NCBI RefSeq assembly: GCF_002646595.1
Contig: NZ_PDUD01000045.1
Coordinates: 1-64,000, forward strand
DNA length: 64,000 nt
Source of the DNA: Flavilitoribacter nigricans DSM 23189 = NBRC 102662
GTDB taxonomy: Bacteria > Bacteroidota > Bacteroidia > Chitinophagales > Saprospiraceae
Reading direction: 5' to 3'
Shown: positions 44,235-53,667 of the stretch, one piece after another
Numbering within the stretch: the stretch's first letter is position 1
Layout: every line of letters begins with the position of its first letter
The notes under the pieces: generated by a model
The model's input: only the letters and a program-made list of their open reading frames with translations
Told to the model about the DNA's origin: nothing
The model's database searches: none
Position numbers and translations under genes: made by a program

Positions 44235-45185
44235 ATGTCGATCCCTAAGAAGGGTTTGTTTGTAGTAGGCGAACTTAATGTAGATCTGATCTTTAACCAA
44301 ATTAACGGATTTCCGCAGCTGGGCACTGAGATCGTGGCGAACGATATGGTCCTGACCCTCGGCAGTTCTTCGGCAATTCTGGCCGCCAATGCAGCGGCCA
44401 TCGGCATCCCGACGGCTTTCTGCGGAGCGGTGGGCCATGATGCCTACGGGGATCTGGTCATTCGCGAGCTACAGGCGCAAGGGGTCAACACCGACTTCAT
44501 CCGGATCTCCGAAGAACATTCCACCGGCATCACCGTGGTCATGAATTACGAACAGGAGCGCGCCAACGTCACCTATTGCGGTGCCATGGAAGCCCTTCGT
44601 ATGCCGGATATTCCCTGGGAACATATCGCCCGCTTTAAGCACTTCCACATTTCCAATTTTTTCCTCCAAAAGGGGATCCGGGCGGATATCACCGAAATTT
44701 TTCAGCGGGTGAAAGCGGCCGGGCTTACCACTTCTCTTGATCTGCAATGGGATGTAAGTAATCGCTGGGAATTCGATTTCCGCGCCTGTCTTCCCCACGT
44801 GGACGTGTTCCTGCCCAACGAGGCGGAAATGCTGGCTCTGGCCCAATGCGACAACCTGGAGGCCAGCATCGAGCAACTGGCCCCCTATACCAATATCATG
44901 GCGATCAAACTGGGCCAGCAGGGCAGCCTCGGTATTCAGGGGGGCAACCGCTTTCGGGTGAAAGCCTTTGAACTGCCCGATTACGTGGATTCAGTAGGAG
45001 CCGGGGATTCGTTCAATGCCGGATTTCTTAAAAAATTCCTGGAAAATGCACCGCTGGAAACCTGCCTGAAGTTCGGCAACCTCATGGGAGCCCTCAATAC
45101 CACAGCGGCCGGCGGCACTACGGCCTTCAGGTGCGGGCTGGGCATCGAACACCAGATCAAAAGGCTGCTGCCGAACGGCTGCTAG
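44235..45185 (+). CDS. PfkB family carbohydrate kinase
   Basis: 316 residues. PfkB signatures: GELNVDLIF and a Gly-rich N-terminal part (LGSSSAILAANAAAIG), ATP-site and catalytic motif DSVGAGDSFNAGF with catalytic Asp258. Phosphorylates a sugar or sugar phosphate. In the context of an AgaS-like enzyme the candidate substrate is tagatose-6-phosphate or a related amino-sugar product, but this is inferred; ribokinase-like proteins of this kind cannot be assigned by sequence alone. Confidence 0.85.
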   Translation: MSIPKKGLFVVGELNVDLIFNQINGFPQLGTEIVANDMVLTLGSSSAILAANAAAIGIPTAFCGAVGHDAYGDLVIRELQAQGVNTDFIRISEEHSTGITVVMNYEQERANVTYCGAMEALRMPDIPWEHIARFKHFHISNFFLQKGIRADITEIFQRVKAAGLTTSLDLQWDVSNRWEFDFRACLPHVDVFLPNEAEMLALAQCDNLEASIEQLAPYTNIMAIKLGQQGSLGIQGGNRFRVKAFELPDYVDSVGAGDSFNAGFLKKFLENAPLETCLKFGNLMGALNTTAAGGTTAFRCGLGIEHQIKRLLPNGC

Positions 45186-45314
45186 ACCGCCAGTGCCAGC
45201 CGGCGGGATGTCTCCTGGCAACAAAGCGACCGATTTACGATCATTTTTTTTACGCCTAAAGAAAAAGTTACGAACTTAGTCGGGCAGAACTTAAAGTTGT
45301 GAAAATCGTCGTTT

Positions 45315-46340
45315 ATGCTCAAGCGCTTTATTGACGCCCACGTCCATTTAAACGCTTACTCTCCGGCACTGATGAAGTTCGCCGAAGAGCAGGGGGCCCA
45401 ATTCCTCTCCATCAATACCGATGTACCTATTTTTCCCAGCCTGGATGAGCAGGCCCGGGTGATTGCCACCTATCAGTCCGGACATCCCGAAAAAGTACGG
45501 CATACCACCAGCTTCGACATGCAGGACTGGCAGAAGAAGGACTGGTCCATGCGGGCAATCGACCGGATCAAAAAAGGGATAGACCAGGGAGCAACCGGGA
45601 TCAAGATCTGGAAGAATATCGGTATGGACCCCACGCTGGTCTATTCCGACGGCCGCTTCCTGATGATCGACGATCCCAAGCTGGCCCCTGTACTGGAATT
45701 TATTCAGGAAAATGACCTCCTGCTGATCGCTCATCTTGGAGAACCGCGCAACTGCTGGCTGCCCCTCGAAGCAATGACCGTGGATTCGGATCGGGAATAT
45801 TTTGAAGAGCATCCGCACTACCATATGTACCGCCATCCGCAGTATCCGTCCTACGAAACTCAGATCCGGGTCCGGGACCAGATCCTGGAACGCTATCCGA
45901 ACCTGCGATTTGTGGGGCTCCACCTTTTCAGTCTGGAATGGAACCTCCGGGAAGTAGAACAAAGACTCAATCGCTACCCACACACCATGACGGATCTGGC
46001 CGAGCGGATCTGCCACGTGCAGCTGCAAAGTATACAAGACCGGGAAGCGGTGCGGGATTTTTTCATCCGGCAGCAGGATCGGGTGATCTACGGAACGGAT
46101 TTCATCTACGATGGCTCCCAATCCCCCCGAGAAGCCGGCCGGCATCTCCGGGATCTCTGGGAAAGGCACTGGCGTTTTTTCGCCACCGAAGACCGGTTGC
46201 AGGCACCTCAGTTTTCCGGTACTTTCCGCGGCCTCGGGCTGCCTCTCCACGTTCTGAAAAAGATCTTTTACGAAAATGCAGTCAAAACTTACGGCTTTAG
46301 CCAGGCAGTACAGCACGCAACTGTCGAAAATTTTTCTTAA
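45315..46340 (+). CDS. Amidohydrolase family protein
   Basis: 341 residues, TIM-barrel Amidohydro_2 type. Metal ligand candidates: HxH in DAHVHLN (His9, His11), Lys in GIKIWKN, His in LIAHLGEPRNC, His in FVGLHLFS, Asp in VIYGTDF. Hydrolyses a C-N or lactone bond. In this cluster a deacetylase or a sugar lactonase is possible, but it is not NagA-like by sequence. Likely cotranscribed with the kinase (129-bp gap). Confidence 0.8.
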   Translation: MLKRFIDAHVHLNAYSPALMKFAEEQGAQFLSINTDVPIFPSLDEQARVIATYQSGHPEKVRHTTSFDMQDWQKKDWSMRAIDRIKKGIDQGATGIKIWKNIGMDPTLVYSDGRFLMIDDPKLAPVLEFIQENDLLLIAHLGEPRNCWLPLEAMTVDSDREYFEEHPHYHMYRHPQYPSYETQIRVRDQILERYPNLRFVGLHLFSLEWNLREVEQRLNRYPHTMTDLAERICHVQLQSIQDREAVRDFFIRQQDRVIYGTDFIYDGSQSPREAGRHLRDLWERHWRFFATEDRLQAPQFSGTFRGLGLPLHVLKKIFYENAVKTYGFSQAVQHATVENFS

Positions 46341-46717
46341 CTACGCAATCAGTTGCGTAAATGTCCTCACCAAAGCTGGCTTTATCGGCTGATTAGGCCT
46401 TTCTCCAGGAATAGATTCCTATCTTTGGGGAGATAGGAGAATTTTTGACGAATTCCTGCTAAGGAAGGAGCCGCGTTTTTTTGTTGTAGTTTTCAGCCAC
46501 AAAGTATACCAGTCTGCCCCTGTATGAGTTAGTGAACCGATCGCTCAAATTATCGATTCTTATAATTTGGGGATCTTTTGTGTCAACACCACTTGTACTC
46601 CGGCTCTGGTGGATTGTCCTTCGAAAACCCAATAACAAGATGTAAGCCCCCCTTGAACAACCAATACTTGCGAATACCGGTAATGAAGAAAAGCTTTATA
46701 ATCAGTCAGTAAACACC
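46341..46717. other. Intergenic leader of the DeoR regulator with palindrome and -7 box
   Basis: 377 bp without a gene. A palindrome ACGCAA-TCAG-TTGCGT lies at 46343-46358, just after the amidohydrolase stop. A hairpin TCCTATCT/AGATAGGA spans 46417-46437 and contains a -7 box. A second near-match, TAATTTGG, lies near 46564. The remaining ~150 bp to the DeoR start show nothing clear. Confidence 0.45.
46420..46427 (+). promoter_or_regulatory. Possible -7 box for the DeoR regulator
   Basis: TATCTTTG, exact TAnnTTTG, inside the TCCTATCT/AGATAGGA hairpin. It would give a leader of about 280 nt, which is long, so the nearer TAATTTGG at about 46564 is an alternative. Confidence 0.35.
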
Positions 46718-47476
46718 ATGAGTAAAACCGCAGAACGTAGATCCAGGATCCTGAAGGAACTGGATGAGAAAGGACAGGTGAACGTATCTTTTCTCAGTGA
46801 AACCCTGGGAGTTAGTGAAGTTACCATTCGCAATGACCTGGATAAACTCGAAAAAAATAAATTGCTGATCCGTACCCACGGAGGAGCATTTAAAGCAAGT
46901 AACATTGCGCTTACGGTTAGTGAAAAGAAGAAGATCAACCTTGAGGTCAAAAGGTTGATCGGCAAAAAAGCGGCTACCCTCATCAAAGACGAGGACAGCA
47001 TTATCCTGGATTCCGGCACGACCACTTTTGAGGTATCCAATCATCTCGGACATTTCCAGAAACTGACCGTAATCACCAATGCCCTGGATATCGTCAACAA
47101 CATTTCCAAGTACGAGAATATCGAGGTATTTATGCCGGGCGGGTATTTGAAGGAATTTTCCATGTCGCTCGTCGGCCCCATGGCCGAGCGCAATTTCCGC
47201 CAGTTATTCTGTAACAAACTTTTCCTCGGAGTGGATGCGATCAAACCGGAGATCGGGGTTTTCACCCACCACGTAGAAGAGGCATACCTTAACCAGATCA
47301 TGATCGAGATCGCCGAAGAGGTGATCATCGTGGCCGATTCCACAAAGTTCAAGAAGTCCAGCCTGGCGTTTATCTCAAGCTTTGATCGCGTAAGCCGGAT
47401 CATTACGGACGATAAGATCGATCCGCTCTTCGCCAAACAGCTCGAAAAACAGAACGTAGAAGTGATCATTGCCTGA
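46718..47476 (+). CDS. DeoR/GlpR family transcriptional regulator
   Basis: 252 residues. DeoR-type winged helix at 1-60 with RRSRILKELDEKGQVNVSFL, LGVSEVTIRNDLDKLEK and THGGAFKA. C-terminal sugar-phosphate-binding DeoRC domain (IGKKAATLIKDEDSIILDSGTT, VADSTKFKKSS). Such regulators sense phosphorylated sugars; in this location it is the likely controller of the AgaS/PfkB/amidohydrolase genes. Convergent with the thioredoxin gene, 15 bp apart. Confidence 0.9.
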   Translation: MSKTAERRSRILKELDEKGQVNVSFLSETLGVSEVTIRNDLDKLEKNKLLIRTHGGAFKASNIALTVSEKKKINLEVKRLIGKKAATLIKDEDSIILDSGTTTFEVSNHLGHFQKLTVITNALDIVNNISKYENIEVFMPGGYLKEFSMSLVGPMAERNFRQLFCNKLFLGVDAIKPEIGVFTHHVEEAYLNQIMIEIAEEVIIVADSTKFKKSSLAFISSFDRVSRIITDDKIDPLFAKQLEKQNVEVIIA

Positions 47477-47491
47477 CCCCGCGTTGCTAAT

Positions 47492-48031
47492 TCAGAGTTT
47501 TTTCATGTTGCGGGCCAGCGCTTTCAACTCGGAAGGCCGGGGGGCGTAGACTTTAGCCAGTTTGGCTTCTTCGTCGAAGATCATATACCAGGGGATCTGT
47601 ACCCCGCCACCGTTATTGAAGAGTGCCCGTAATTGTTTTTCCAGAGCCGGATTCACCAGCAGGTGATATCCCTTGAGATTGAAATGTTGGATAGCTGCTT
47701 TCCACTGCTGCTCCCGTCTGGGTTCATCTACCGAAAGGTAGAGAATATCAAAATCATGTTCCCGGGCCAGTTCCTGCAGTTTTTCATTGTGCTCGAATTC
47801 CTCAATGCACGGTCCGCACCAGGTCGCCCAGATATCAACGTATACTTTTTTCCCGTTCAGAGCGCCTACTACCTCTTCCAGAGACTGGAATTGCTCACTG
47901 TTCTCGATAAAATGAATTTCATTTTCAACGGACGTACCCGTGACTACCGTCGATGTAGAAAAGGCCAGGCTGCCCTCTGCCACGGGTAGTTCCGGCGTAA
48001 GCATACTCAGTATCAGATATAAGATCACCAT
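47492..48031 (-). CDS. TlpA-like thioredoxin family protein
   Basis: 179 residues. N-terminal hydrophobic stretch (MVILYLILSMLTPELPVAEG) is a signal peptide or anchor. Thioredoxin fold with YVDIWATWCGPCIEEF (active-site CGPC) and the cis-Pro region VQIPWYMIFD. Redox partner outside the cytoplasm. Near a DUF3239-like membrane protein on the same strand, 28 bp apart, so probably cotranscribed. Confidence 0.85.
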   Translation of the reverse strand: MVILYLILSMLTPELPVAEGSLAFSTSTVVTGTSVENEIHFIENSEQFQSLEEVVGALNGKKVYVDIWATWCGPCIEEFEHNEKLQELAREHDFDILYLSVDEPRREQQWKAAIQHFNLKGYHLLVNPALEKQLRALFNNGGGVQIPWYMIFDEEAKLAKVYAPRPSELKALARNMKKL

Positions 48032-48058
48032 AGCGCTACTTTTTAATTCGGAAAAAAT

Positions 48059-48790
48059 TTAAACCAACTCATCCTCACTGTAATCCGGTTGTTCCGGCCG
48101 CTCATCCCGGGGCCCTTCCATATTGATGCCCTTCGCTATATCAACGTGGGAAAAGCCGGACCAGTTACTGGCTGCCGGGTCAATTTTGTAGATCCCGGGG
48201 CCGTTGGTCCCAACCTTATCCAGATATTGATCGATCAGCTGGATCTCCGCCGGTGCGAAGTGGGCGAGCAATTCGGCCATCCGCTTGCGGTCCGTAATCC
48301 CGTGGGCGACCGGTACCGGATGGAATTCGGCCCAAAACGGGTAGCCGTGCGGGTTGTCGTTGTAAAGCGCAACCGTAGGGATAAGTTTTCCGGGGACCAG
48401 ATCCTCTTTCGGCAATCGGGTCTCCACGATCTTCAGCACCGGGAAGCGACCATACCCTTTAGTCATATCGGAAGCGACAGCCACCAGCACGGGATCCAGT
48501 GAAATGACCCGACCGGGATTTACGTCCCCTCCTTTGAAACGGTTATAAACGGTAGCCCAGTACCAGACATTGTACAATAAAGCCCCCAGGAAAATGAGCC
48601 CAAAGATCCAGTGCACTTTCAACATTAAAAAAAGAGAAACGGCCACACTTCCGAGCGCCTTGAGCGAGCGGGATGGGTTCATCTTAATCCATTGGAAATA
48701 GTTGACCTGCATTTTACCGGGAACGGTAGGCTGGGCCTGCCCGTCGAAGAAAAGTCCTTTATGGGGCTGATCATCAGAGAAATCGCTCAT
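48059..48790 (-). CDS. DUF3239-like membrane-anchored protein
   Basis: 243 residues. Two hydrophobic segments at about 45-80 (ALGSVAVSLFLMLKVHWIF, LIFLGALLYNVWYWATVY) with a cytoplasmic-type C-terminal domain: NPGRVISLDPVLVAVASDMTKG, VALYNDNPHGYPFWAEFHPVPV. This resembles DUF3239 proteins as I remember them; the name is tentative. Function unknown. Upstream of the thioredoxin gene on the same strand. Confidence 0.6.
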   Translation of the reverse strand: MSDFSDDQPHKGLFFDGQAQPTVPGKMQVNYFQWIKMNPSRSLKALGSVAVSLFLMLKVHWIFGLIFLGALLYNVWYWATVYNRFKGGDVNPGRVISLDPVLVAVASDMTKGYGRFPVLKIVETRLPKEDLVPGKLIPTVALYNDNPHGYPFWAEFHPVPVAHGITDRKRMAELLAHFAPAEIQLIDQYLDKVGTNGPGIYKIDPAASNWSGFSHVDIAKGINMEGPRDERPEQPDYSEDELV

Positions 48791-48896
48791 TGCTGTTATT
48801 TTTTAAAACTCCCATCAATATCGCCAATAAAAATTACCGATAAAAACTTTAGCGCATGCTTTTGCCGGAGGCCCGGGAAAACGCCGACCGCAATGT

Positions 48897-51446
48897 TTAA
48901 AAATCGAATGCTACCGAAAGGCGAAAGGCGAGGTTCTCCCCCACTCCACCCGGCAGGTGATAGGCCCCGTAGCGGTAATATACGCCACCGCCGAATCCCA
49001 AGTAAGCAAAGTTCACATAGTTGAGTCGAATGATGTTATCCAGTACCAGGCCGGCTTCCGCGTAGCCTTTCTCCAGGGTATTGAAGGTGATGCCCTCGTG
49101 CCGGTCGGGATCGGATAAAGTTCCGACAGTAAAATGATGTTCCAGGCTGATAGACGGCTGCAGCCACTTCGTTTTGAACAGAAGGGTACCGAATTCCTGT
49201 CGGAAGAAAAAGGAGACATAACGATCCGACAGAAATTCGTACGGATCCATGGTCTGAAAAGTATTGCCCACCGTCAGCCACTGGAACTCGCGGCCCGAAC
49301 CGGCGCTGTTGTAGAGTCGGCTAACGGGTACCGCACCATCCGTGACACCGCCTTCCAGCCGATAAATGGTCTTGCCCAAATAAAGCAGACGAAAACGCTG
49401 GTCAATAGCCAGCCTTACCTGCCAGTAGGGATACTCGCCTTTCCACAAACTACCAAAGCCTCTTTTTACGCTGAGCGAAAGTGCGGGATAAGCATGCTCC
49501 GAGCCATCCGGTACCCGGTTGCCAAACAGGCGGCGATACTGCTGCCCGTAGGCATAATGCAGATGAATTGCCGCTTCCGGAAGATCATACTCCCGATCCG
49601 GCTCCGATTCCGGCGTCGGCCGGAAGGCATAATCGTAAAGGGGTTCCAATACGGAACGTGAAACTTCCAGTCCAACCTGAAGATACCGTAGGGACTGGAT
49701 ACGTAGGAAAGTCCCGTAGCGCTCTTCGCGATCCATCCGTCCGGCGTACAGCCGCCGGGAAATGAAGTCGGAAAGCAAGGGAAAATCCATGGCTCCCGCC
49801 TCCCGAATGTCCTGCTGGTAATACCACTGCCATTCCCAGCGCCGGTCCCAGTCCGGAAAAAAGCGGATCTCGCCACCGTATTTCCAGGCTCGGTCCCGCA
49901 AGCCATATCCGGCGTATCCGCCCAGGGTGAACCAGGAAGCCAGGTTTTCGCCGGTGTAGAGTCCCAGCCCGAGTCGAATATTCTCATACTGATTGAACTG
50001 GACCAGTTTGGGTAGCGAAAGATCCAGCCAGCCCAGGGGCCACCGGCCCCTTCCGAGCGCTTCCAGCCGCTGCATCCAACCATCAAAATTATGCTCAGCG
50101 CCCAGGCTATCCACCAGCTCGTAGGTCCGGGTTTCCAGCGTATCCAGCGGTTGGGGACGGTGCTGGATCCAGGTTTCGTCGGCCACCTGGAACGCCGAAT
50201 CCGTGAAAACGTAGCGGTCATTTTGTTTGAATGCCTGCCGGTCCAGATCTGGGTTCATCTCTGCCTCCCGGATATAACTTTTCCCGCGGATCTGCAATCC
50301 CAGGTCAGGGCTCGGATATTTCGGCATTCTAATCTCATAGTTCAGTTGTGCCGGAAACCAGTGAAGCGTATCCGGCCGATCGTATAATTGCTCGATCCGA
50401 AAATGGATCAGTCCGGTGTCGGCCGGCTCGGCAATGATATTTTGTAGGCCGTAGCGATGGGTATTGACGTACAGTACCCCTTTCAGTCCATTGAAATTCT
50501 TATGTTGCCGGGGATGGAAGGTGATAAGGTAGATCGTATCGGTTTGCCGGTACAGGGTATCCTCCAGGTGGAAAAAATACCGCTGCGGGCTACCCGGGCT
50601 GATGGGGTTCAGGAATGCCTTATCCAGCAGCATTACCTGCTCATCGTAAAAGGAAAATGGCTGTACATCATTGGCCAGAGCGGTGAAGGGGGCTTCCTGC
50701 AGGCCGGACACCCGGTTCGCCAGGATGGTTTCCGCATAAGCGGCCGGGGAACGATATCGCCGCTCGGTCAGCGATTCCATAAGAAAGAGGTGGTGCTCAT
50801 CGGCGCTCTCCATCAATTTCAGCAGGTTGGCCTGCTGCCGGTTGAGCGTCACACTATCTGCCTCCTCGTTCTCTTCACTGATCTTTTCCCGAAAATTGTC
50901 CGTTCGGGGCAGCCAGGACATCACCACTTTATTGTAGGTGCGGCAACGGTAGCTGTCCAGCTTTTCCGGATTGTTCCGGTGTCGGTTCCGGATCACCTTT
51001 TGCATGATCAGATCGGCAGGATTGACGCCGGCCACTACTTCCACCGCCGCAAATTCGTAGGCGGTCTCCTGCATGCGGATCCGCCAGGGCGGCTTTGTAT
51101 CTATAGTATCCAGTGATAAATACAGGTCTTCATAACCCACAAAACTAAAATGGAGCTGCCGAACCGGAGGCGCGGCCGGCAGTTGAAAGCGGCCGTCAAT
51201 ATCCGTGGTGGTACCCAGTCGGGTATCCTGGTTGACAACGATATTTACAAAAGGGAGTGGATGTCCCGCCGCATCGAGTACTGTTCCGGACAGAGGTATC
51301 TGTGCCACCGTGGGGAGGCAAATACCCAGCAGCAGCCACACTACAGCCAGTACCCGGTACGGATGGAAAAATAGCTTCAGATCGGATATCGAATTTACGG
51401 ATCGGTTCACTTCGGACGGACTTATGGTTTTTTTTCTGAAACTCAA
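48897..51446 (-). CDS. DUF5686 outer-membrane protein with CarboxypepD_reg-like domain
   Basis: About 849 residues. Hydrophobic signal region (VLAVVWLLLGICLPTVAQ), CarboxypepD_reg-like domain (IPLSGTVLDAAGHPLPFVNI and FSFVGYEDLYLSLDT), DUF5686 region, and a C-terminal barrel ending NLAFRLSVAFDF. No ATG exists in frame; candidate starts are TTG at 51446 or GTG at 51410, and a TAA lies just upstream in frame. The true start is uncertain. Role unknown; family is typical of Bacteroidota outer membranes. Confidence 0.82.
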   Translation of the reverse strand: MSFRKKTISPSEVNRSVNSISDLKLFFHPYRVLAVVWLLLGICLPTVAQIPLSGTVLDAAGHPLPFVNIVVNQDTRLGTTTDIDGRFQLPAAPPVRQLHFSFVGYEDLYLSLDTIDTKPPWRIRMQETAYEFAAVEVVAGVNPADLIMQKVIRNRHRNNPEKLDSYRCRTYNKVVMSWLPRTDNFREKISEENEEADSVTLNRQQANLLKLMESADEHHLFLMESLTERRYRSPAAYAETILANRVSGLQEAPFTALANDVQPFSFYDEQVMLLDKAFLNPISPGSPQRYFFHLEDTLYRQTDTIYLITFHPRQHKNFNGLKGVLYVNTHRYGLQNIIAEPADTGLIHFRIEQLYDRPDTLHWFPAQLNYEIRMPKYPSPDLGLQIRGKSYIREAEMNPDLDRQAFKQNDRYVFTDSAFQVADETWIQHRPQPLDTLETRTYELVDSLGAEHNFDGWMQRLEALGRGRWPLGWLDLSLPKLVQFNQYENIRLGLGLYTGENLASWFTLGGYAGYGLRDRAWKYGGEIRFFPDWDRRWEWQWYYQQDIREAGAMDFPLLSDFISRRLYAGRMDREERYGTFLRIQSLRYLQVGLEVSRSVLEPLYDYAFRPTPESEPDREYDLPEAAIHLHYAYGQQYRRLFGNRVPDGSEHAYPALSLSVKRGFGSLWKGEYPYWQVRLAIDQRFRLLYLGKTIYRLEGGVTDGAVPVSRLYNSAGSGREFQWLTVGNTFQTMDPYEFLSDRYVSFFFRQEFGTLLFKTKWLQPSISLEHHFTVGTLSDPDRHEGITFNTLEKGYAEAGLVLDNIIRLNYVNFAYLGFGGGVYYRYGAYHLPGGVGENLAFRLSVAFDF

Positions 51447-51637
51447 AGATGGAGCATTTGTTGGGAAGCGGATTGCATTTTAGACCAGTAAGTCCGATCC
51501 CCATTCCTCATTAGGTTTTTGATTATGAATGCAAGGGTGAGAAGGTACGGGGCATACATTAGGCCTAAAACCAGAACAAACTATACTGGAATAAGAATGA
51601 ATTTCGCCTCTGTCAATTATCACCAGTAGGTCCAATA

Positions 51638-53416
51638 CTATCCCTTAGGGTGCACGAAATTCTCAAAGGGCGGATATCCCTGTAATGGAACGAATAAAAA
51701 GTCGTTTTCGTAACCGCTGGGATCATAAGGATGGGCTTTATTAAAGGCTTCTCTTATCAGATCCATGGCCCTTTCTTTATCATTTTGCCGGGCGTAAAGA
51801 TGCGCCTGAGCGATCAGATAACCGGCATCCTTGGTTTTATCGTACCATTTATCCATCTCCAGCAGCGTATCCTGTGCTTTGGCACGTTCGCCAAGCGCCA
51901 GATAGCAACTACCCAGTCTCGATAACTGCAGCCAACCCGGCCCCTCTTTGGTCACCTGTAACCAGTTCGGTCCCTTTTCCCGGGTAGCCTTCTGTAACCA
52001 TGGCAACGCCTTTTGGAACTGGCCGGCCAGATAATACAGATTGCCCAGCAGGTAACTATTGGTTTCCTGGGTGTCGCTCTGTTCCATCGCCCAGGCCAGG
52101 CCCCGTTCGGCCCAGTAGTTCTGCTCCGTTTCCCGCTTTCGGTGCCCATAGCGCTCGGAAACAAACAAAAAAGTCAACAATTTATCCGATACTAAGCGGT
52201 CGCTGTGCAGCAGGTCCTGCATCAGATCCTCCAGCCTTTCTTCCTGGTGTTTGGCGATCAGGATCTCCGCCATCCGATCGTAATAATTCCAATGCTTGCG
52301 CAAATTGGGAGGAATACGCTTCAGGATCTGTTCCGCCTCTTCGTAGCGCCCGAGTCGATAGAGATTATGAGCGTAATGCCGATGCCACCAGGTATTGAAC
52401 TCATGCCTCAGATCGACGTGCTCCGGGTCGATTGCCCCCAGAATACGCACGGATTTTTCCGGCATATTCAGGTCATTGGCGATGATTCCCGTTTCCAGAT
52501 TGGTCATCAATTGCTTCGGGTCGATCTCGAAATTCTTGATGATCGCTTCGTAGGCAGTCCGCAGGTCTTTATTCAAAATAGCCTTCCAGTGTAAATACCA
52601 CTGCATATGCGTCTGGGGCAGGCGTTCGATATCAATCCGGCGATTGATCAGGCCAAAAACAGAATCCGCCTTCACTTTTTCGCCATCCATGAAATAAGCT
52701 CCGGTCACAAACAGATAGGGCATGAAAAAACTACTGTCTTTCTGAATGGCCTGATTGAGTAACTCGATACATCCCGCAAAATTGGTACTGTAAAGATCCG
52801 TTCCTTTCTGGTACAACTGGTAGGCATCATAGGCCGGCGGATCCTGGGCGACTCCCGGGGAAAATTCGTGTCCCTTTGCAGCAAATGCAGTTGCAAATTT
52901 TTGCTGAAGCTGACTGACCAGAAGCAGTTGCTTCCCTTTTGGACCCTTCACGGTAGGCATCACTAATTCTGCCTGACCGGTTTCCGTGTCAATTACCTCG
53001 CTTTGAAAAACCAGTTCCTGCCCATCAAGCTGGTAAGTTCCCTTCAACACCTTTTCGGCGCCCGTCCTGGCCGCAAATTGTTCCCAACCATTATCGTTTT
53101 GGGCAAATTTGAGGTTATCCTGAATGTTTTCGAAGCTGACGATTTGTACGTTGCCCAGATAGACCAGCCCCTGGATAATCCAATCAGAAGCCATGACCCC
53201 CAGCACATCCAGACTGGGATCATCGGTATGGTTCTCGAACGGTAATACGGCAATTCTGGCTTCCCTGATCGCCCTGGACACCAGACGATTAGGAGTAAAC
53301 AGGAGGTCCTTGAGGATGGTCCAGGAAATTATAGCTGTAAATAGAATGGTTATTATTACAAAAATCCTTGACCACCCGATCGTTTTTTGGGAGGGATTAG
53401 CAGGTTTAGCTGACAT
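51638..53416 (-). CDS. Membrane-anchored TolB-N/TPR protein
   Basis: 592 residues. A transmembrane helix (IFVIITILFTAIISWTIL, about 18-36) follows a short cytoplasmic N-terminus. A TolB N-terminal-like domain (IAVLPFENHTDDPSLDVLGV to EVIDTETGQAELV) is followed by TPR repeats to the end. This arrangement is the periplasmic half of CadC-like regulators or cyclases/kinases, but no DNA-binding, kinase or cyclase domain is present. Divergent from the hybrid sensor gene (251 bp apart), suggesting a linked role. A small internal duplication, KGPNWLQVT and EGPGWLQLS, lies in the TPR part. Confidence 0.75.
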   Translation of the reverse strand: MSAKPANPSQKTIGWSRIFVIITILFTAIISWTILKDLLFTPNRLVSRAIREARIAVLPFENHTDDPSLDVLGVMASDWIIQGLVYLGNVQIVSFENIQDNLKFAQNDNGWEQFAARTGAEKVLKGTYQLDGQELVFQSEVIDTETGQAELVMPTVKGPKGKQLLLVSQLQQKFATAFAAKGHEFSPGVAQDPPAYDAYQLYQKGTDLYSTNFAGCIELLNQAIQKDSSFFMPYLFVTGAYFMDGEKVKADSVFGLINRRIDIERLPQTHMQWYLHWKAILNKDLRTAYEAIIKNFEIDPKQLMTNLETGIIANDLNMPEKSVRILGAIDPEHVDLRHEFNTWWHRHYAHNLYRLGRYEEAEQILKRIPPNLRKHWNYYDRMAEILIAKHQEERLEDLMQDLLHSDRLVSDKLLTFLFVSERYGHRKRETEQNYWAERGLAWAMEQSDTQETNSYLLGNLYYLAGQFQKALPWLQKATREKGPNWLQVTKEGPGWLQLSRLGSCYLALGERAKAQDTLLEMDKWYDKTKDAGYLIAQAHLYARQNDKERAMDLIREAFNKAHPYDPSGYENDFLFVPLQGYPPFENFVHPKG

Positions 53417-53667
53417 TCTTCAGATTCTTTTAAAAAAATCTAATTGCTACAACTTGTTTCAGTCGATCACTGAGGAACAGCGGAATCAAAAATGATACTT
53501 TTTTTGCTTACGAAGGTCACTATTCGCGGGTTTCCTTTACGACTTTTGGGAGAAAGTACCCAGCCGATACAAAACCTACCCGGCGATTTGCCAAAGATTA
53601 ATGGGAATTTGCTTACCTTTTCTTTTCTGAATAAATCTACGAACGCTACAACCGGGATAATGCAATC
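53417..53667. promoter_or_regulatory. Divergent promoter region of the TolB-N/TPR and hybrid sensor genes
   Basis: 251 bp with a T-rich patch TACTTTTTTTGC near 53495-53506 that is close to but not an exact TAnnTTTG box. No palindrome or operator could be defined. Confidence 0.35.

Noticed and set aside
45348-46316. 322-codon open frame on the minus strand
   Set aside because: Antisense to the amidohydrolase; no motif.
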